From Pseudomonas putida (GTDB lineage Bacteria > Pseudomonadota > Gammaproteobacteria > Pseudomonadales > Pseudomonadaceae), in assembly GCF_002906855.1 (NCBI RefSeq), contig NZ_MINI01000028.1, positions 2,418,001 to 2,482,000 on the forward strand: 64,000 nucleotides of DNA, given 5' to 3'. Below the pieces are notes generated by a model. The model was given only the letters and a program-made list of their open reading frames with translations. It did no database searches and had not been told where the DNA came from. Positions 26,856-36,082 of the stretch are shown piece by piece; the first letter of the stretch is position 1; the number at the start of each line of letters is the position of its first letter. Made by a program: the position numbers and the translations under genes.

Positions 26856-27548
26856 CTAGCGGTTGCGTAACGTATCCAATGCAGGTGACCAGACGTTGTG
26901 TCCGCAGCGTTCACAGACGGCCGAGTCCAGAGGTTCAAGGAAGCTCGGGAAGCCGCAGCTGACGCAACAGTGTAGGCCCGCGTTGGGCGGCGCCTGGTAC
27001 TCTGGACGGTGTTCAACTGGCAGGACTGACAGGCCCGGACGCGTGTCCTCAGGGTTGTAAAAATACAAGCTGAGGTCGCCATCCGTCTCCAATAAGCCCA
27101 GGCGCACCTGGCCGAGATGTTCTACACCTTGTTGGCGCAGCTCCATGAACAGCTCGTTCGACGAGATGTTCAAGTTCCGCAGTGAATGGATCTCGTACAT
27201 TCCGTCCTTTACGACCGTGATCGGTAACCCATCGATCCATGCCTCGCATGTTCTGCTGCGCCTCATCATGTAGACGGTTCCGCGATAGAGCAGCAATAGC
27301 GTGAGGAAAACCAGTGCAACCGGGAGGAGGGGTACATCTTCGTAGAAGGTCACATCGCCTGCGGCTGAACCCAAGGTGAGAATTACCACGAGCTCGAACC
27401 GGGACAGCTGCCTGATTCCACGTCGACCACTGAATTTCAGAAAGAAGAACACGGCTAGAAACGCCGCTGAAACGCGGAGGGCGACCTCCAAGAGGAAGGT
27501 CAGCGGGAACTCGCCAATGAGCATCCTTTGCAGATCAAATGAAACCAT
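26856..27548 (-). CDS. DUF421 (YetF-like) membrane protein
   Basis: This 230-residue inner-membrane protein has three N-terminal spans (about 15-35, 45-65, 70-90) followed by the DUF421 soluble domain (LPITVVKDGMYEIHSLRNLNISSNELFMELRQQG). A C-terminal zinc-ribbon-like CVSCGF...CERCGHN pair is added. The role of the family is unknown. It converges on the hybrid kinase gene, with 11 bases between. Confidence 0.85.
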   Translation of the reverse strand: MVSFDLQRMLIGEFPLTFLLEVALRVSAAFLAVFFFLKFSGRRGIRQLSRFELVVILTLGSAAGDVTFYEDVPLLPVALVFLTLLLLYRGTVYMMRRSRTCEAWIDGLPITVVKDGMYEIHSLRNLNISSNELFMELRQQGVEHLGQVRLGLLETDGDLSLYFYNPEDTRPGLSVLPVEHRPEYQAPPNAGLHCCVSCGFPSFLEPLDSAVCERCGHNVWSPALDTLRNR

Positions 27549-27809
27549 TCACTGTATTCCACCCGTTTCAATCTTCTGTTACAGATTGACCGGCAACTCT
27601 CGACCTTGGTTCATGCGGTGGTGTAGGCGAGACAGGCATTCATGTTCACCGGGAGCGAAGCAGCTCTTCCATCGCCCGCCAGGCTCGGCTATTCGCATTG
27701 CTGATTCGATTGAACAAGAGCGGCTATGCATACTCAAAATTTAAGTAGAGCGAGCTGAAAATGGTTTACAGTAACCCACTAATTTCATCCGGTTTTTGAG
27801 GAAATATCT

Positions 27810-28178
27810 ATGTCACGTCTCGCAGAATACCGTAAGCTCGAGCAAACATTGGCCGCACAATTGGCCGAACTGGAAGCTATGAAAGGCTCCTCCGAGTTGC
27901 AGGCAGAAATCGAATTTGAGACCAAACTGCGTGATCTGCTGAACAAATACGGTTACAGCCTGCGTGACATCATCAACATCCTGGATCCACAGGCCAACCG
28001 CCGTGCCGCTGCTCCGGCCGCCGCTGAAAAGGCCCCTCGTCGTGCGCGTCAGGTCAAGCTGTACAAGAACCCACACTCCGGCGAAGTCATCGAAACTAAG
28101 GGCGGGAATCATCGCCAGCTGAAAGAGTGGAAGTCAGAGTACGGCCCTGACGAAGTGGAGAGCTGGGTATCAAAGTAA
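27810..28178 (+). CDS. MvaT/TurB-family H-NS-like xenogeneic silencer
   Basis: The 122-residue product begins SRLAEYRKLEQTLAAQLAELE (oligomerisation coiled coil). It ends with the DNA-binding AT-hook-like region RRARQVKLYKNPHSGEVIETKGGNH and KEWKSEYG. MvaT proteins bind A+T-rich DNA and silence foreign genes. This one borders an island with A+T-rich cargo, so it may be a specialised paralogue. A terminator follows. Confidence 0.9.
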   Translation: MSRLAEYRKLEQTLAAQLAELEAMKGSSELQAEIEFETKLRDLLNKYGYSLRDIINILDPQANRRAAAPAAAEKAPRRARQVKLYKNPHSGEVIETKGGNHRQLKEWKSEYGPDEVESWVSK

Positions 28179-28196
28179 GTGGGAATGAGATGAAGG

Positions 28197-28219
28197 AGCC
28201 TCCGGTTGGGGGCTTTTTT
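28197..28219 (+). terminator. Rho-independent terminator
   Basis: The stem AGCCTCC with GGGGGCT (one G-T pair) has a 4-base loop and a run of six T residues. It ends the MvaT-family transcript. Confidence 0.85.
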
Positions 28220-28255
28220 ATGGCTGGGAACGAGGTCTTGTCTGCTGAGCCCAGC

Positions 28256-29003
28256 CCACTTGCGGCACCTCATGCGTAACCCCGCTGGCTATGCAGGATC
28301 GCGAGTCTACTTTCGGAAGGGCGGGTAGCAGAGGCTCAAGACGATCAGTGACTGCATGCGCCGCAAGCTTAGGGGCGCGTTGACTCGATGCCGGTTTCGA
28401 AATTCGCCATCGGTCTGCAGCCTTTTAGCCCGCCAAGGCGGGATGTGAGCGATGCCTCGTCGTGTGCGGCTAGAGCTGGTTCGCCCAGCAGAGCAGGCAT
28501 TTTTGTGTAGGTGACAGGGGATTAGAAAAGGGCTCACGAAAAATAATTTCAAAACACCCCCTTGAAATTTTTTTTTCGAGACGGAGTATATATTTTGTAG
28601 TCAAAAAAAGCAGTGTGCTAGGGGCCCTCACCGTATCCGGCGCTGCTCCTACCGCTTCCACCACTTCCATCGCTGGCCTTTAGTTATCCCCTATAATTAC
28701 TGGCTGCTTCTTGATCAGCAATCTTGTCCTCGCGCCTTGATTGACTGACTATGGTTTGGGAGACTCGGTAATTAGTCGCCTTCTCCGGCCTTCAGGCCGG
28801 CTAGCTTTGTTTTGTACTCAAGTTTAGAGCCGCCCCAATTTTTTTTGAGATGAGATCGGGTGGAATGCTCTACACAGGCTATGCCGGAACAGAGGTAGGC
28901 TTCCCGAGCCGCGCCTGGCTGCTTGCGCAGTCGTAGATCGGTTTGCATGCTCTTCAGCTTCGCAGGCAAACGGGCCGAAGCCTGAGCACATAGAGGGTTT
29001 TTC
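28256..29003. other. gene-poor intergenic region with AT-rich hairpin
   Basis: About 750 bases without a convincing protein gene. It contains a perfect 8-bp AT-rich inverted repeat (28545-28552 with 28562-28569) followed by seven T residues, and a second palindrome CCGGCC-TTCA-GGCCGG near 28784. A promoter or small RNA is possible, but none can be asserted. Confidence 0.45.
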
Positions 29004-29237
29004 ATGCGCGAAGACCATAAGGCTCAGCTCACAAAAGCTACAGAAGGGCTGCACTATTGCGACTTGATCCTAACGGCCCAAGAGGCCAGGGATCTGCAGG
29101 CGCTCGTTCAAGAGCTCCAAGCAACGGGTAAGCACCCTGGGCTCAGTGGTGTGTTCAGAACCATTCTGGAAGAAACTTGGAGCGGTGATGAACCGTGGCC
29201 AACGATCTCATCACCATCGAAGCCCGAGCTCGATTGA
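29004..29237 (+). CDS. hypothetical small protein
   Basis: The 77-residue product (ATEGLHYCDLILTAQEARDLQALVQELQATG) is helical, with a hydrophilic C-terminus. ATG preceded by AGAGGG. Not recognised. Confidence 0.5.
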   Translation: MREDHKAQLTKATEGLHYCDLILTAQEARDLQALVQELQATGKHPGLSGVFRTILEETWSGDEPWPTISSPSKPELD

Positions 29238-29283
29238 GTTCATGTCACTTCCAACGAGCGGCTGCTCGAATGCTGTCTGTAGT

Positions 29284-29670
29284 TCAGGAAGCTTGAAAGC
29301 AGATCTGTGTTTGGAGGGCAAGGGAGGCTTGGTGTTTACGAAGCTTGCGGGCAGGTGTGCAATGGGTGGCGTGATCCAAACCCGGTACACCCCCATCGCG
29401 TTCCAGGCCTTCAATCTCCGAGCGGAGGTCGTCGATGAGTTCGACTGCGGATTTGCCAGACTCCTGGCTCAAAGTGAGTGTCAGCAACGTCAAGGAGCTC
29501 AACTCAAGACGCTGGCTCACCTGTTCGAGCTTGTCCAGCGTCAGACTTGATCGAGCGCCTTCCAATTTGGACAGGAACGTCCGACTCGTATCACCAAAGT
29601 CGCGCTGCGAGAGGTTGCGCTTGCAGCGAAGTGCCCGCAGGACGATGGCGAATGATGACTTCAGTGACAT
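29284..29670 (-). CDS. XRE-family transcriptional regulator
   Basis: The 128-residue product has an N-terminal helix-turn-helix (SLKSSFAIVLRALRCKRNLSQRDFGDTSRTFLSKLEGARSSLT) and a diverged C-terminus. GGAGGAG precedes ATG 29670; the upstream in-frame extension is not needed. Clearly paralogous to the regulator at 62164-62574. It is divergent from the SOS-box gene at 29863 and may autoregulate this intergenic region. Confidence 0.85.
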   Translation of the reverse strand: MSLKSSFAIVLRALRCKRNLSQRDFGDTSRTFLSKLEGARSSLTLDKLEQVSQRLELSSLTLLTLTLSQESGKSAVELIDDLRSEIEGLERDGGVPGLDHATHCTPARKLRKHQASLALQTQICFQAS

Positions 29671-29790
29671 GTACGGCTCCTCCGTATGACTTTCCTCAGT
29701 GACCTTAACACCGCAACCGCTGTTCACCTCGTAAGCTTCGATACCAGCCGGGCTAGGCGGCGGGAGGGTGGGCGCCATTCGGTCGAAAGA

Positions 29791-29806
29791 CTGTTTATGC
29801 GTACAG
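29791..29806. promoter_or_regulatory. LexA1-type SOS box
   Basis: CTGTTTATGCGTACAG fits CTG-N10-CAG. It lies in the divergent promoter region between the XRE regulator and the gene at 29863, next to a LexA2-type palindrome. Confidence 0.7.
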
Positions 29807-29828
29807 TATAGCTCGCTAAGCTCGATAG

Positions 29829-29844
29829 GAGAACATTTGTACTC
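29829..29844. promoter_or_regulatory. LexA2-type palindrome
   Basis: GAGAACATTTGTACTC; its reverse complement has the form AGTAC-N4-GTTCT, one base from the 16-bp palindrome at 54203-54218. AGTAC-N4-GTGCT is the motif I recall for P. putida LexA2. Immediately upstream of the gene at 29863. Confidence 0.55.
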
Positions 29845-29862
29845 TTGATGGTGGCGAGCGCT

Positions 29863-30138
29863 ATGAATCACTCAGATGAGACCGACGACGACCGCTTCGC
29901 TTTCTTTTCACGTGAGGAGCTGCTGGAGCAGCAGTGTCTTTTGCTTGAAAACGAGCTGGTCGTGATGGGGGAGGAGTTGACTGCCCCTCGCGAAAAAATC
30001 GCGACATTGGTTTTGATGTGGACGGGCATTAAAAACGAGCTTCGCCAGGCAGAGTTAGAGTTGCGGCAGGCAAAGCATCAGCTTGATACCCGCACCACCG
30101 GACGCTTGTTAACACCTTCACCCTTGCCGCCTTCGTGA
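29863..30138 (+). CDS. small coiled-coil protein with dual SOS-type boxes
   Basis: The 91-residue product (MNHSDETDDDRFAFFSREELLEQQCLLLENEL) is a long amphipathic helix, rich in Glu, Leu and Gln, ending in a Pro/Ser tail. ATG 29863 is taken; ATG 29848 abuts the palindrome. No known family. The two operator-like sites upstream suggest DNA-damage control. Confidence 0.5.
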   Translation: MNHSDETDDDRFAFFSREELLEQQCLLLENELVVMGEELTAPREKIATLVLMWTGIKNELRQAELELRQAKHQLDTRTTGRLLTPSPLPPS

Positions 30139-30299
30139 TGGCTTTCTAATTCCACTCCGGTTACGCTCATTCGCAGCAGGGAAGAGGTGCAATGAGCTAG
30201 AGCCGTTTGGGTCTTGCACGGTGATTCGCTGTAGAGCGTTCAGATATCTACCTGGTGCTCTCCGGTCTATGCATTCGACTCATACCGAGGAAGGAACCC

Positions 30300-31658
30300 A
30301 TGTCGTTTAGTGACTATCTGAAAGGCCCAGCTCACCGACAGCGCGCTGAAGCTCTTGAAGCACAGCTTGCGGAGCTTCAGCTGCAGCATTCGCAACTGCA
30401 AGAGCTCGTTACGAAGATCGGTGCCATGGACGTAGTGAATATCCAGCAGCTGATTGCGCAAGAGCAATCCAGGCTCTCGGGCATACGCGAGGAGACCCAA
30501 CGTGCGCAGAGGGAGTTGGCTGCTCTCGCACAGCGCTCGACTGATCTGCAGGGACAGATACTGGTCTGGGAAGAGACGCTGCTCCTGGAAAGCTTTGCCC
30601 TATATGAGCCTAAGTTCAAGCTAACCAGCAGCCAGGAATACAAGGCTCGACTGGATAACGTCCGTGATCGTCAGAAAATCCTGATCAAGAATGGGCAGGC
30701 AGCCACCGGCAACATGAACTGGACGGTGAACAACAGCCAGGCCCAAGGCCGCAAGCTTGTGAACGATATGATCAAGCTGGTGATCCGCTCGTTCAACAAC
30801 GAGGCCGATGCCTGCGTAGCCAACGTGAAGTTTGACAACGTCGAGCTCGGCGAGAAACGAATCCTCAAATCGTACGAAGCCTGCAATCGGCTGGGCAAGG
30901 TTATGAGCGTAGAGATTTCTGGTATCTACCTGGATCTCACGCTCGATGAGCTGCACCTTGCTCATGAATTCCAGATCAAGAAGCAAGAAGAAAAGGAAGA
31001 GGCAAAACGCGCCCGAGAGAAGCTTCGAGAGCAGCAGAAGCTCGAGCAAGAGATTCGCGCGGCGCGAGAGAAAATCGCCAAGGAGCGTAAGCACTTCACC
31101 ACCGCAATGCGTGATCTCCAGGCCCGCCTTGAGCAAGTGCAATCTGATGAGGAGCGTTCAGCGCTGCTAGTGAAGCTGGCCGAGGTTGAGGCCGGTCGAG
31201 CCGAGCTTGAGAGCGAAGAGAAGCTCATAGATTATCGCGAGCAGAATGCCAAAGCCGGGTATGTGTATGTGATCTCTTACCTCGGCGCATTCGGCGAGGG
31301 CATTTACAAGATTGGTATGACACGCCGCCTTGAGCCAATGGATCGAGTCGATGAGCTGGGTGACGCATCGGTGCCATTCTGGTTCGACGTGCATGCGATG
31401 GTGTTCTCGAACAATGCGCCCGCGTTGGAAGCAAAGCTCCACGACCACTTCGCTTCTGGTCGCCTCAACAAGGTCAACGGGCGCAAAGAATTCTTCCGAG
31501 CTGACATTGCTGAGATCGAGAGGATCATCCGGGAAAATTATGATGCGGTCGTCGAGGTCACCCATGAGGCGCCGGCGGAGCAGTATCGTGAAAGCCTTCG
31601 CATGGCATTGCCCAAGCCGGCAATTCAGCAAGCAGAGCGGGTGGCCGCGCAAGGCTAA
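30300..31658 (+). CDS. DUF4041 + T5orf172 (GIY-YIG-like) protein
   Basis: The protein has 452 residues. Long N-terminal coiled coil (about 10-90), DUF4041 region (about 95-230, including DLTLDELHLAHEFQIKKQEEKE), a second coiled coil, then a C-terminal T5orf172/Mug113 domain (GYVYVISYLGAFGEGIYKIGMTRRLEPMDRVDEL, then VHAMVFSNNAPALEAKLHDHF), which is related to GIY-YIG nucleases. AAGGA precedes ATG 30300. It is 20 bases upstream of the Mrr-like nuclease gene, so a two-gene unit. Such proteins occur in phages and defence islands; the function is not established. Confidence 0.85.
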   Translation: MSFSDYLKGPAHRQRAEALEAQLAELQLQHSQLQELVTKIGAMDVVNIQQLIAQEQSRLSGIREETQRAQRELAALAQRSTDLQGQILVWEETLLLESFALYEPKFKLTSSQEYKARLDNVRDRQKILIKNGQAATGNMNWTVNNSQAQGRKLVNDMIKLVIRSFNNEADACVANVKFDNVELGEKRILKSYEACNRLGKVMSVEISGIYLDLTLDELHLAHEFQIKKQEEKEEAKRAREKLREQQKLEQEIRAAREKIAKERKHFTTAMRDLQARLEQVQSDEERSALLVKLAEVEAGRAELESEEKLIDYREQNAKAGYVYVISYLGAFGEGIYKIGMTRRLEPMDRVDELGDASVPFWFDVHAMVFSNNAPALEAKLHDHFASGRLNKVNGRKEFFRADIAEIERIIRENYDAVVEVTHEAPAEQYRESLRMALPKPAIQQAERVAAQG

Positions 31659-31678
31659 AGACACAGGGACGATTTATC

Positions 31679-32854
31679 GTGATCTATCAATGCAATCATT
31701 GTCATCGCTCGACCTTTGAGGCCCACTGCCCCCAATGCGGGGCTTCAGAGCCTGCCTCCCAGGCTCAGCTTGTTCAGCAAGGTATGACGCCGCTTGACCC
31801 GTCGTTCTATCCCGATTTTCAGTACCAGTCGAAGGGATTTCTGAAAGACATCTGGGGCAAGAAGAAGGAACAGGCTCAGCTCAATGAGCTGCTGAACAGC
31901 GTTCTCAGAAAGTACGCAGAGCTGAAACAGCCGTATTTCACCAACTTCATTCACACCACCCGCGATCCTGTAGGGGGAGGTGGAGATGATGCAGCGGTGC
32001 CAGGCGCGCGGATGAATGGCGTTTACTCCGAACGTGAGCTTTTCAGGGAGGTTTTGATTCGGAGGGGGTTCGACGAGCTCGAGCAACTACCTACCTTGCT
32101 AGACAAACTACTCCTCACGACCGCGTTCAATTCTGTGTACGCCGGCTTTTCTCGCGAGGTCACTCGTCACATCCGATCCGACCTGGCCAGCTCGCTGAGG
32201 TCGTGGATCGAAGAAGCTGGTACGACTTTCCGAGCTGACCTAGCGTTGTTTTACTACTACCTGTGGGAGAGCGATGCTTCCTTCCCGGGTCTGCAATTCA
32301 ACCCTCAGGCTGCCACCACGACCGGCGTTCCGTTGCTCCCGCTTCAGGCTTTCCAGTTTGGATTGGGCCTTTGCGAAGAAATCTACTTCGACATCCTGGT
32401 TGAGCGATTGGGAAGCCAGCTTGAGCATTTCAACCCAAATCGCTTCATCACCATGTACCTGGTCGATGCGATGGATGGATTCCAGTTTGAGGCGTTCCTG
32501 GTCGAGATTTTCCAAACCATCGGTTACGACGTCCGAGAGACACAGAAGACCGCTGATCAGGGCGCGGATCTGTTCGTAAGCCGATTCGGTAAGACGATGG
32601 TAATCCAAGCCAAAAACTACAGCGGCTCTGTAGGCAACGCTGCAGTGCAGCAAGCCATCTCTGCCAAAGCGTTCTATGGCTGCGATGAGGCGATGGTTGT
32701 CACCAACTCCTACTTCACCAAGTCAGCCAAGGAATTGGCAGCTACGGCGGCGGTGCGACTGGTCGATCGCGAATGTCTACAGACTTACCTCGACGACTAC
32801 AACCAAAAACTCATCGAGGTGTTCCAGGCCGAAGCCGAGGCAGAGGAGGCGTGA
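31679..32854 (+). CDS. Mrr-like restriction endonuclease with zinc ribbon
   Basis: The 391-residue product has an N-terminal zinc ribbon (CNHCHRSTFEAHCPQCG), a helical middle part and a C-terminal Mrr-type PD-(D/E)XK nuclease domain. Its signature runs from FEAFLVEIFQTIGYDV to QGADLFV (catalytic Asp) and VIQAKNY (Gln-x-Lys), about residues 265-350. Mrr nucleases cut modified or foreign DNA. GTG start with AGGGA upstream. It follows the DUF4041/T5orf172 gene and may act with it. Confidence 0.88.
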   Translation: MIYQCNHCHRSTFEAHCPQCGASEPASQAQLVQQGMTPLDPSFYPDFQYQSKGFLKDIWGKKKEQAQLNELLNSVLRKYAELKQPYFTNFIHTTRDPVGGGGDDAAVPGARMNGVYSERELFREVLIRRGFDELEQLPTLLDKLLLTTAFNSVYAGFSREVTRHIRSDLASSLRSWIEEAGTTFRADLALFYYYLWESDASFPGLQFNPQAATTTGVPLLPLQAFQFGLGLCEEIYFDILVERLGSQLEHFNPNRFITMYLVDAMDGFQFEAFLVEIFQTIGYDVRETQKTADQGADLFVSRFGKTMVIQAKNYSGSVGNAAVQQAISAKAFYGCDEAMVVTNSYFTKSAKELAATAAVRLVDRECLQTYLDDYNQKLIEVFQAEAEAEEA

Positions 32855-33506
32855 GCTGGGCAGCACTCGCTCTGATGTAATGCAAGTGCACTGATGTTTT
32901 GGTTTTCCGTAAACGTATGAGCCTACGAGACCTTCTTTATGTATCCACAGGCACCCGATGGTTGCTATTTCGTCGTAAAAGCTCAGCATCTGGCGGTGCA
33001 GGAATCCGTCCCTGAACGATGAACAGCGTGAGCCTTGATGCGAGAATTGCTTTCCACACTCAGCAAGACCTGTAAAAAAGCAGGTACCATAGTCGAGTGG
33101 TGCAATCAGGAGCAAGGGTTGCCAATCAGGCTCGCGTTTGCGCTTTGGGTGGTTGATGACCAGGCGTAGGGCGACATGGCCTACGGCGTGCGAAGTGATG
33201 GCAAAGCCTCGGAGTTTTCTCCAGCGCCGAGTCTCAATTACCCGCATTGGGTATGGGGCTTTGAAAGATCCGCTTTCAATTTTACATAGGTATTACTTTT
33301 CTTCTCTCTTTGAGCGTCTCGGCTTGCCTAGTCACGAGATGCCGCTTTGGTCTCAGCTCACCTGAATTTGGTGGGTGTAGAGAAAATGCCGATGTTTCGG
33401 CTCAAAAGGGTGGCGATGAAACGTCAAAATAGTATCATGAGCTTAATCGCACGTTCTCCCGTACGATGCGACTCATCCTTATGCTCTGCAAATGTGACAG
33501 GATAAT
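32855..33506. other. intergenic gap, no clear gene
   Basis: 650 bases between the Mrr-like gene and the putAbiC operon. Base composition changes to A+T-rich from about 33280. The antisense open frame overlapping the Mrr gene looks like a shadow. This is the junction between two different cargo blocks and probably holds the promoter of the next operon. Confidence 0.4.
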
Positions 33507-34514
33507 ATGAGCCAGACTCCGCCCCCCTCTAAAATACGATCAAAAGAGCCGTCATTTTTTGGAGATGTTTCAAAATTACTTCTAATTTTACTTGTGGTGC
33601 TTTTAATTTGGTCGGGTGCTTGGTATTGGATAGATACCCACGTAATAGGTGAGAATTTAGAGAAGTCGGTCGAGGCTAGAGGTCAATTCGGTGATAAATT
33701 TGGAGCAGTGAACGCGCTGTTCGCAGGATTCGCCTTTGCTGGTATTATTTTTACTATATTTATGCAGAATCGTGAGATTAAGCAAACAAAAAAAATGTTG
33801 GAAGAGCAGTTGAAGGATTCTAATAAGCAGCGTTTCGATAGCACCTTTTTTCAGCTGCTCACGTTACATAATGATATAACCTCAAAGCTATCTGATACTG
33901 AGTCTCTTGGCCGGGAAGCATTCCGCTCGTTCCACTCTCGTATCATATTGTCCGATCCGGATTTTCAATGCTTTCCGGCTTTGCAAAAACTAGATCGGGA
34001 AGAAATTCGGCGCATAAAAGATTCCAGAGTTATTCTAGAAGGGGCCGCTGTCAAGCTGGATGCTGCAGATGTTGCCAATCTGCAGACGGTTTTGGAGGGA
34101 GGGGTTGCTGGTCTTGAGAATTATTTGGATGACTCAATAACTCTTCAAGAAAATAAAATCCGGCAAGCCTACACTAAAGCTGCAGAGTTGCATGTGGACA
34201 AATATTCCCACTATTTCAGAAACCTTTATCACACATTGCGATTCGTTCGGGAGTCACCACTTATCGATGACTCAGAACGTCCGCGGTATGCCAAGTATGT
34301 ACGCTCGCAGCTTTCTGAGCCAGAATTGTTATGTTTGTTCTATAATTCCATAACGAAGATTGAGCTTCCCGGCAGAGAGAAAATGGAGTTAGGGTATCCT
34401 AAAATGGGTAAGTTGCTGCACCATTACGATATACTGCAGAACTTGCCGCCGAGGAGCCTTTTGCACCCTTCGCACCTGACTATCTTTAAGGCAAATAATG
34501 GAGGGGTGGCGTAA
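33507..34514 (+). CDS. putAbiC-like abortive-infection membrane protein
   Basis: The product has 335 residues. Two transmembrane segments near residues 22-42 and 68-88 (LLLILLVVLLIWSGAWYW; FAGFAFAGIIFTIFMQNREI) are followed by a large cytosolic part with HNDITSKLSDT, HVDKYSHYFRNLYHTLRFV and YVRSQLSEPELLCLFYN. This matches the putative phage abortive-infection family (putAbiC). Codons are A+T-rich, unlike the surrounding genes. The stop overlaps the next start by one base (TAATG), so the DUF262 gene is coupled. Anti-phage role inferred from the family name and context. Confidence 0.8.
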   Translation: MSQTPPPSKIRSKEPSFFGDVSKLLLILLVVLLIWSGAWYWIDTHVIGENLEKSVEARGQFGDKFGAVNALFAGFAFAGIIFTIFMQNREIKQTKKMLEEQLKDSNKQRFDSTFFQLLTLHNDITSKLSDTESLGREAFRSFHSRIILSDPDFQCFPALQKLDREEIRRIKDSRVILEGAAVKLDAADVANLQTVLEGGVAGLENYLDDSITLQENKIRQAYTKAAELHVDKYSHYFRNLYHTLRFVRESPLIDDSERPRYAKYVRSQLSEPELLCLFYNSITKIELPGREKMELGYPKMGKLLHHYDILQNLPPRSLLHPSHLTIFKANNGGVA

Positions 34515-36082
34515 TGTCTCAGAGAGAGCCGAGGCCTGAAGTTTACAGGCTCGAAGAGCTTGCAATGCTTGTTAAGTCTGGCGATATAAAACTACCAAAA
34601 TTCCAGCGCTCTTTCGTGTGGCGGCGCAGTGACATGCTTCAACTCCTAGATAGTATCTACAAGGGGTATCCGGTAGGAAGCTTGCTATTGTGGAATAGCT
34701 CGCAGCGTTTGAAAAGCGAACGCGAAATTGCAGGTCTGAAGGTCGATGAAGAGTCCACTGTCTATCCAACGAGCTATCTTCTGGATGGTCAGCAAAGGTT
34801 GACAACTATTTGCGGTGCTTTGTATTGGGAAGGCTCAGGTCTAAATAGTATCTGGAATATCCATTTTGACCTAGAGACTGAAGAGTTTGTGCATCCTAAA
34901 GGTGCTGAAAGCATATCAACGTACCCGTTAAATCAATTGCTTGAAACTCATAAGTTTATTAAGCAATGCATGAAGTTTGCTCATCATGAAAAGCATTTAC
35001 TATACACTGAAAGGGCAGAGCGACTCCTTCGAATCATTAAGGATTACAAAATAGCAGTTGTCAAAATCGGGGATATGTCTATCGAACAGGTTGCCCCGAT
35101 CTTTGAGCGTATAAATAGTACTGGTCGTAAGTTAACTATTGTCGACTTGATGATGGCTGCTACATGGAGTAACGGCTTTGATCTTTCTTATGAGATAAAA
35201 TCAATACAGTCGAAGTGTATAGAGACTGGTTTTTCTGGGCTTTCAGGGCAGATGATCCTTCGATCAATTGCAGCCTCTGCTGGATTTGGTGTCAACAAAG
35301 ATGACATTCAAAAACTCCGGGCGTTAACGCCTGAGGCGCTAAAATCAGCCTCTGATAGCTGCAGTGCTGCGATTCTTAAGTCAGTTGCATGGCTTAGGTC
35401 AGAACTTTTAATTCGTGATGCTAACTACCTTCCTTATGGACTATTTTTTACTTTCTTGGTAGAGATTTTCAGGCTCGATCCATGTCCTTCTGATGATAAG
35501 TTAGCAGAGATAAAAAGTTGGTTCTGGTTTACGTCTGCTACCCTTTATTTTGGTGGGGCCAGTACTGGAGATATCTCGCGGGAGCTAGTTAGCGTAAGAG
35601 ACTTTTCCCAAGGGGCGAGCTCGTTCCTGTATAAGAAAAGCCAGATAAATATTGGTAATTTAATATATGATAAGTTTAACTTAAAGAATGCGAGCAGTAT
35701 TGCATTTTCTCTATTATTAATCTCTAGGCGCCCGGAGCATACCGTTACGGGTAAAAATCTAGATTTAGAAATCTTGTCAGAAAAAAATGCTAGGCTTTTC
35801 GGGAAGATTGCGCCAAAGGGAATTGAGGATTTGAATATCTCGATTGTCGTTGAGCCTTCAAAGAATTTTAATGTTGTGACAGAGGCTGGCCCTAACCTAG
35901 CTGAACATTATTTGGATGCTGAGTGCCTCAAAAACATCAGCGAGGCGAATTCTGAAGGTTTCATCTGGCATCGGGCGGGCTTGATTGCTGATGCAGTAAT
36001 GAATCTTACAGGTTGTGAACCCCTTTTAAACCTTTCAGATGTGGCTAGTGACGAGGAGGAAATTAATAGTGACGCGGAGTGA
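34514..36082 (+). CDS. DUF262 (GmrS/ParB-like) protein
   Basis: The 522-residue product begins with a DUF262 domain: LPKFQRSFVWRRSDMLQLLDSIYKGYPVGSLLLW and the catalytic-type DGQQRLTT motif near residue 92, as in GmrS of the type IV GmrSD enzymes. No GmrD-like HNH (DUF1524) domain is visible. The C-terminal half is not recognised. Translationally coupled to the putAbiC-like gene; the pair is A+T-rich and probably horizontally acquired. Confidence 0.8.
   Translation: MSQREPRPEVYRLEELAMLVKSGDIKLPKFQRSFVWRRSDMLQLLDSIYKGYPVGSLLLWNSSQRLKSEREIAGLKVDEESTVYPTSYLLDGQQRLTTICGALYWEGSGLNSIWNIHFDLETEEFVHPKGAESISTYPLNQLLETHKFIKQCMKFAHHEKHLLYTERAERLLRIIKDYKIAVVKIGDMSIEQVAPIFERINSTGRKLTIVDLMMAATWSNGFDLSYEIKSIQSKCIETGFSGLSGQMILRSIAASAGFGVNKDDIQKLRALTPEALKSASDSCSAAILKSVAWLRSELLIRDANYLPYGLFFTFLVEIFRLDPCPSDDKLAEIKSWFWFTSATLYFGGASTGDISRELVSVRDFSQGASSFLYKKSQINIGNLIYDKFNLKNASSIAFSLLLISRRPEHTVTGKNLDLEILSEKNARLFGKIAPKGIEDLNISIVVEPSKNFNVVTEAGPNLAEHYLDAECLKNISEANSEGFIWHRAGLIADAVMNLTGCEPLLNLSDVASDEEEINSDAE

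Noticed and set aside
32777..33247. 156-codon minus-strand frame after the Mrr gene
   Set aside because: Overlaps the Mrr end, has no ribosome site and no recognisable motif.
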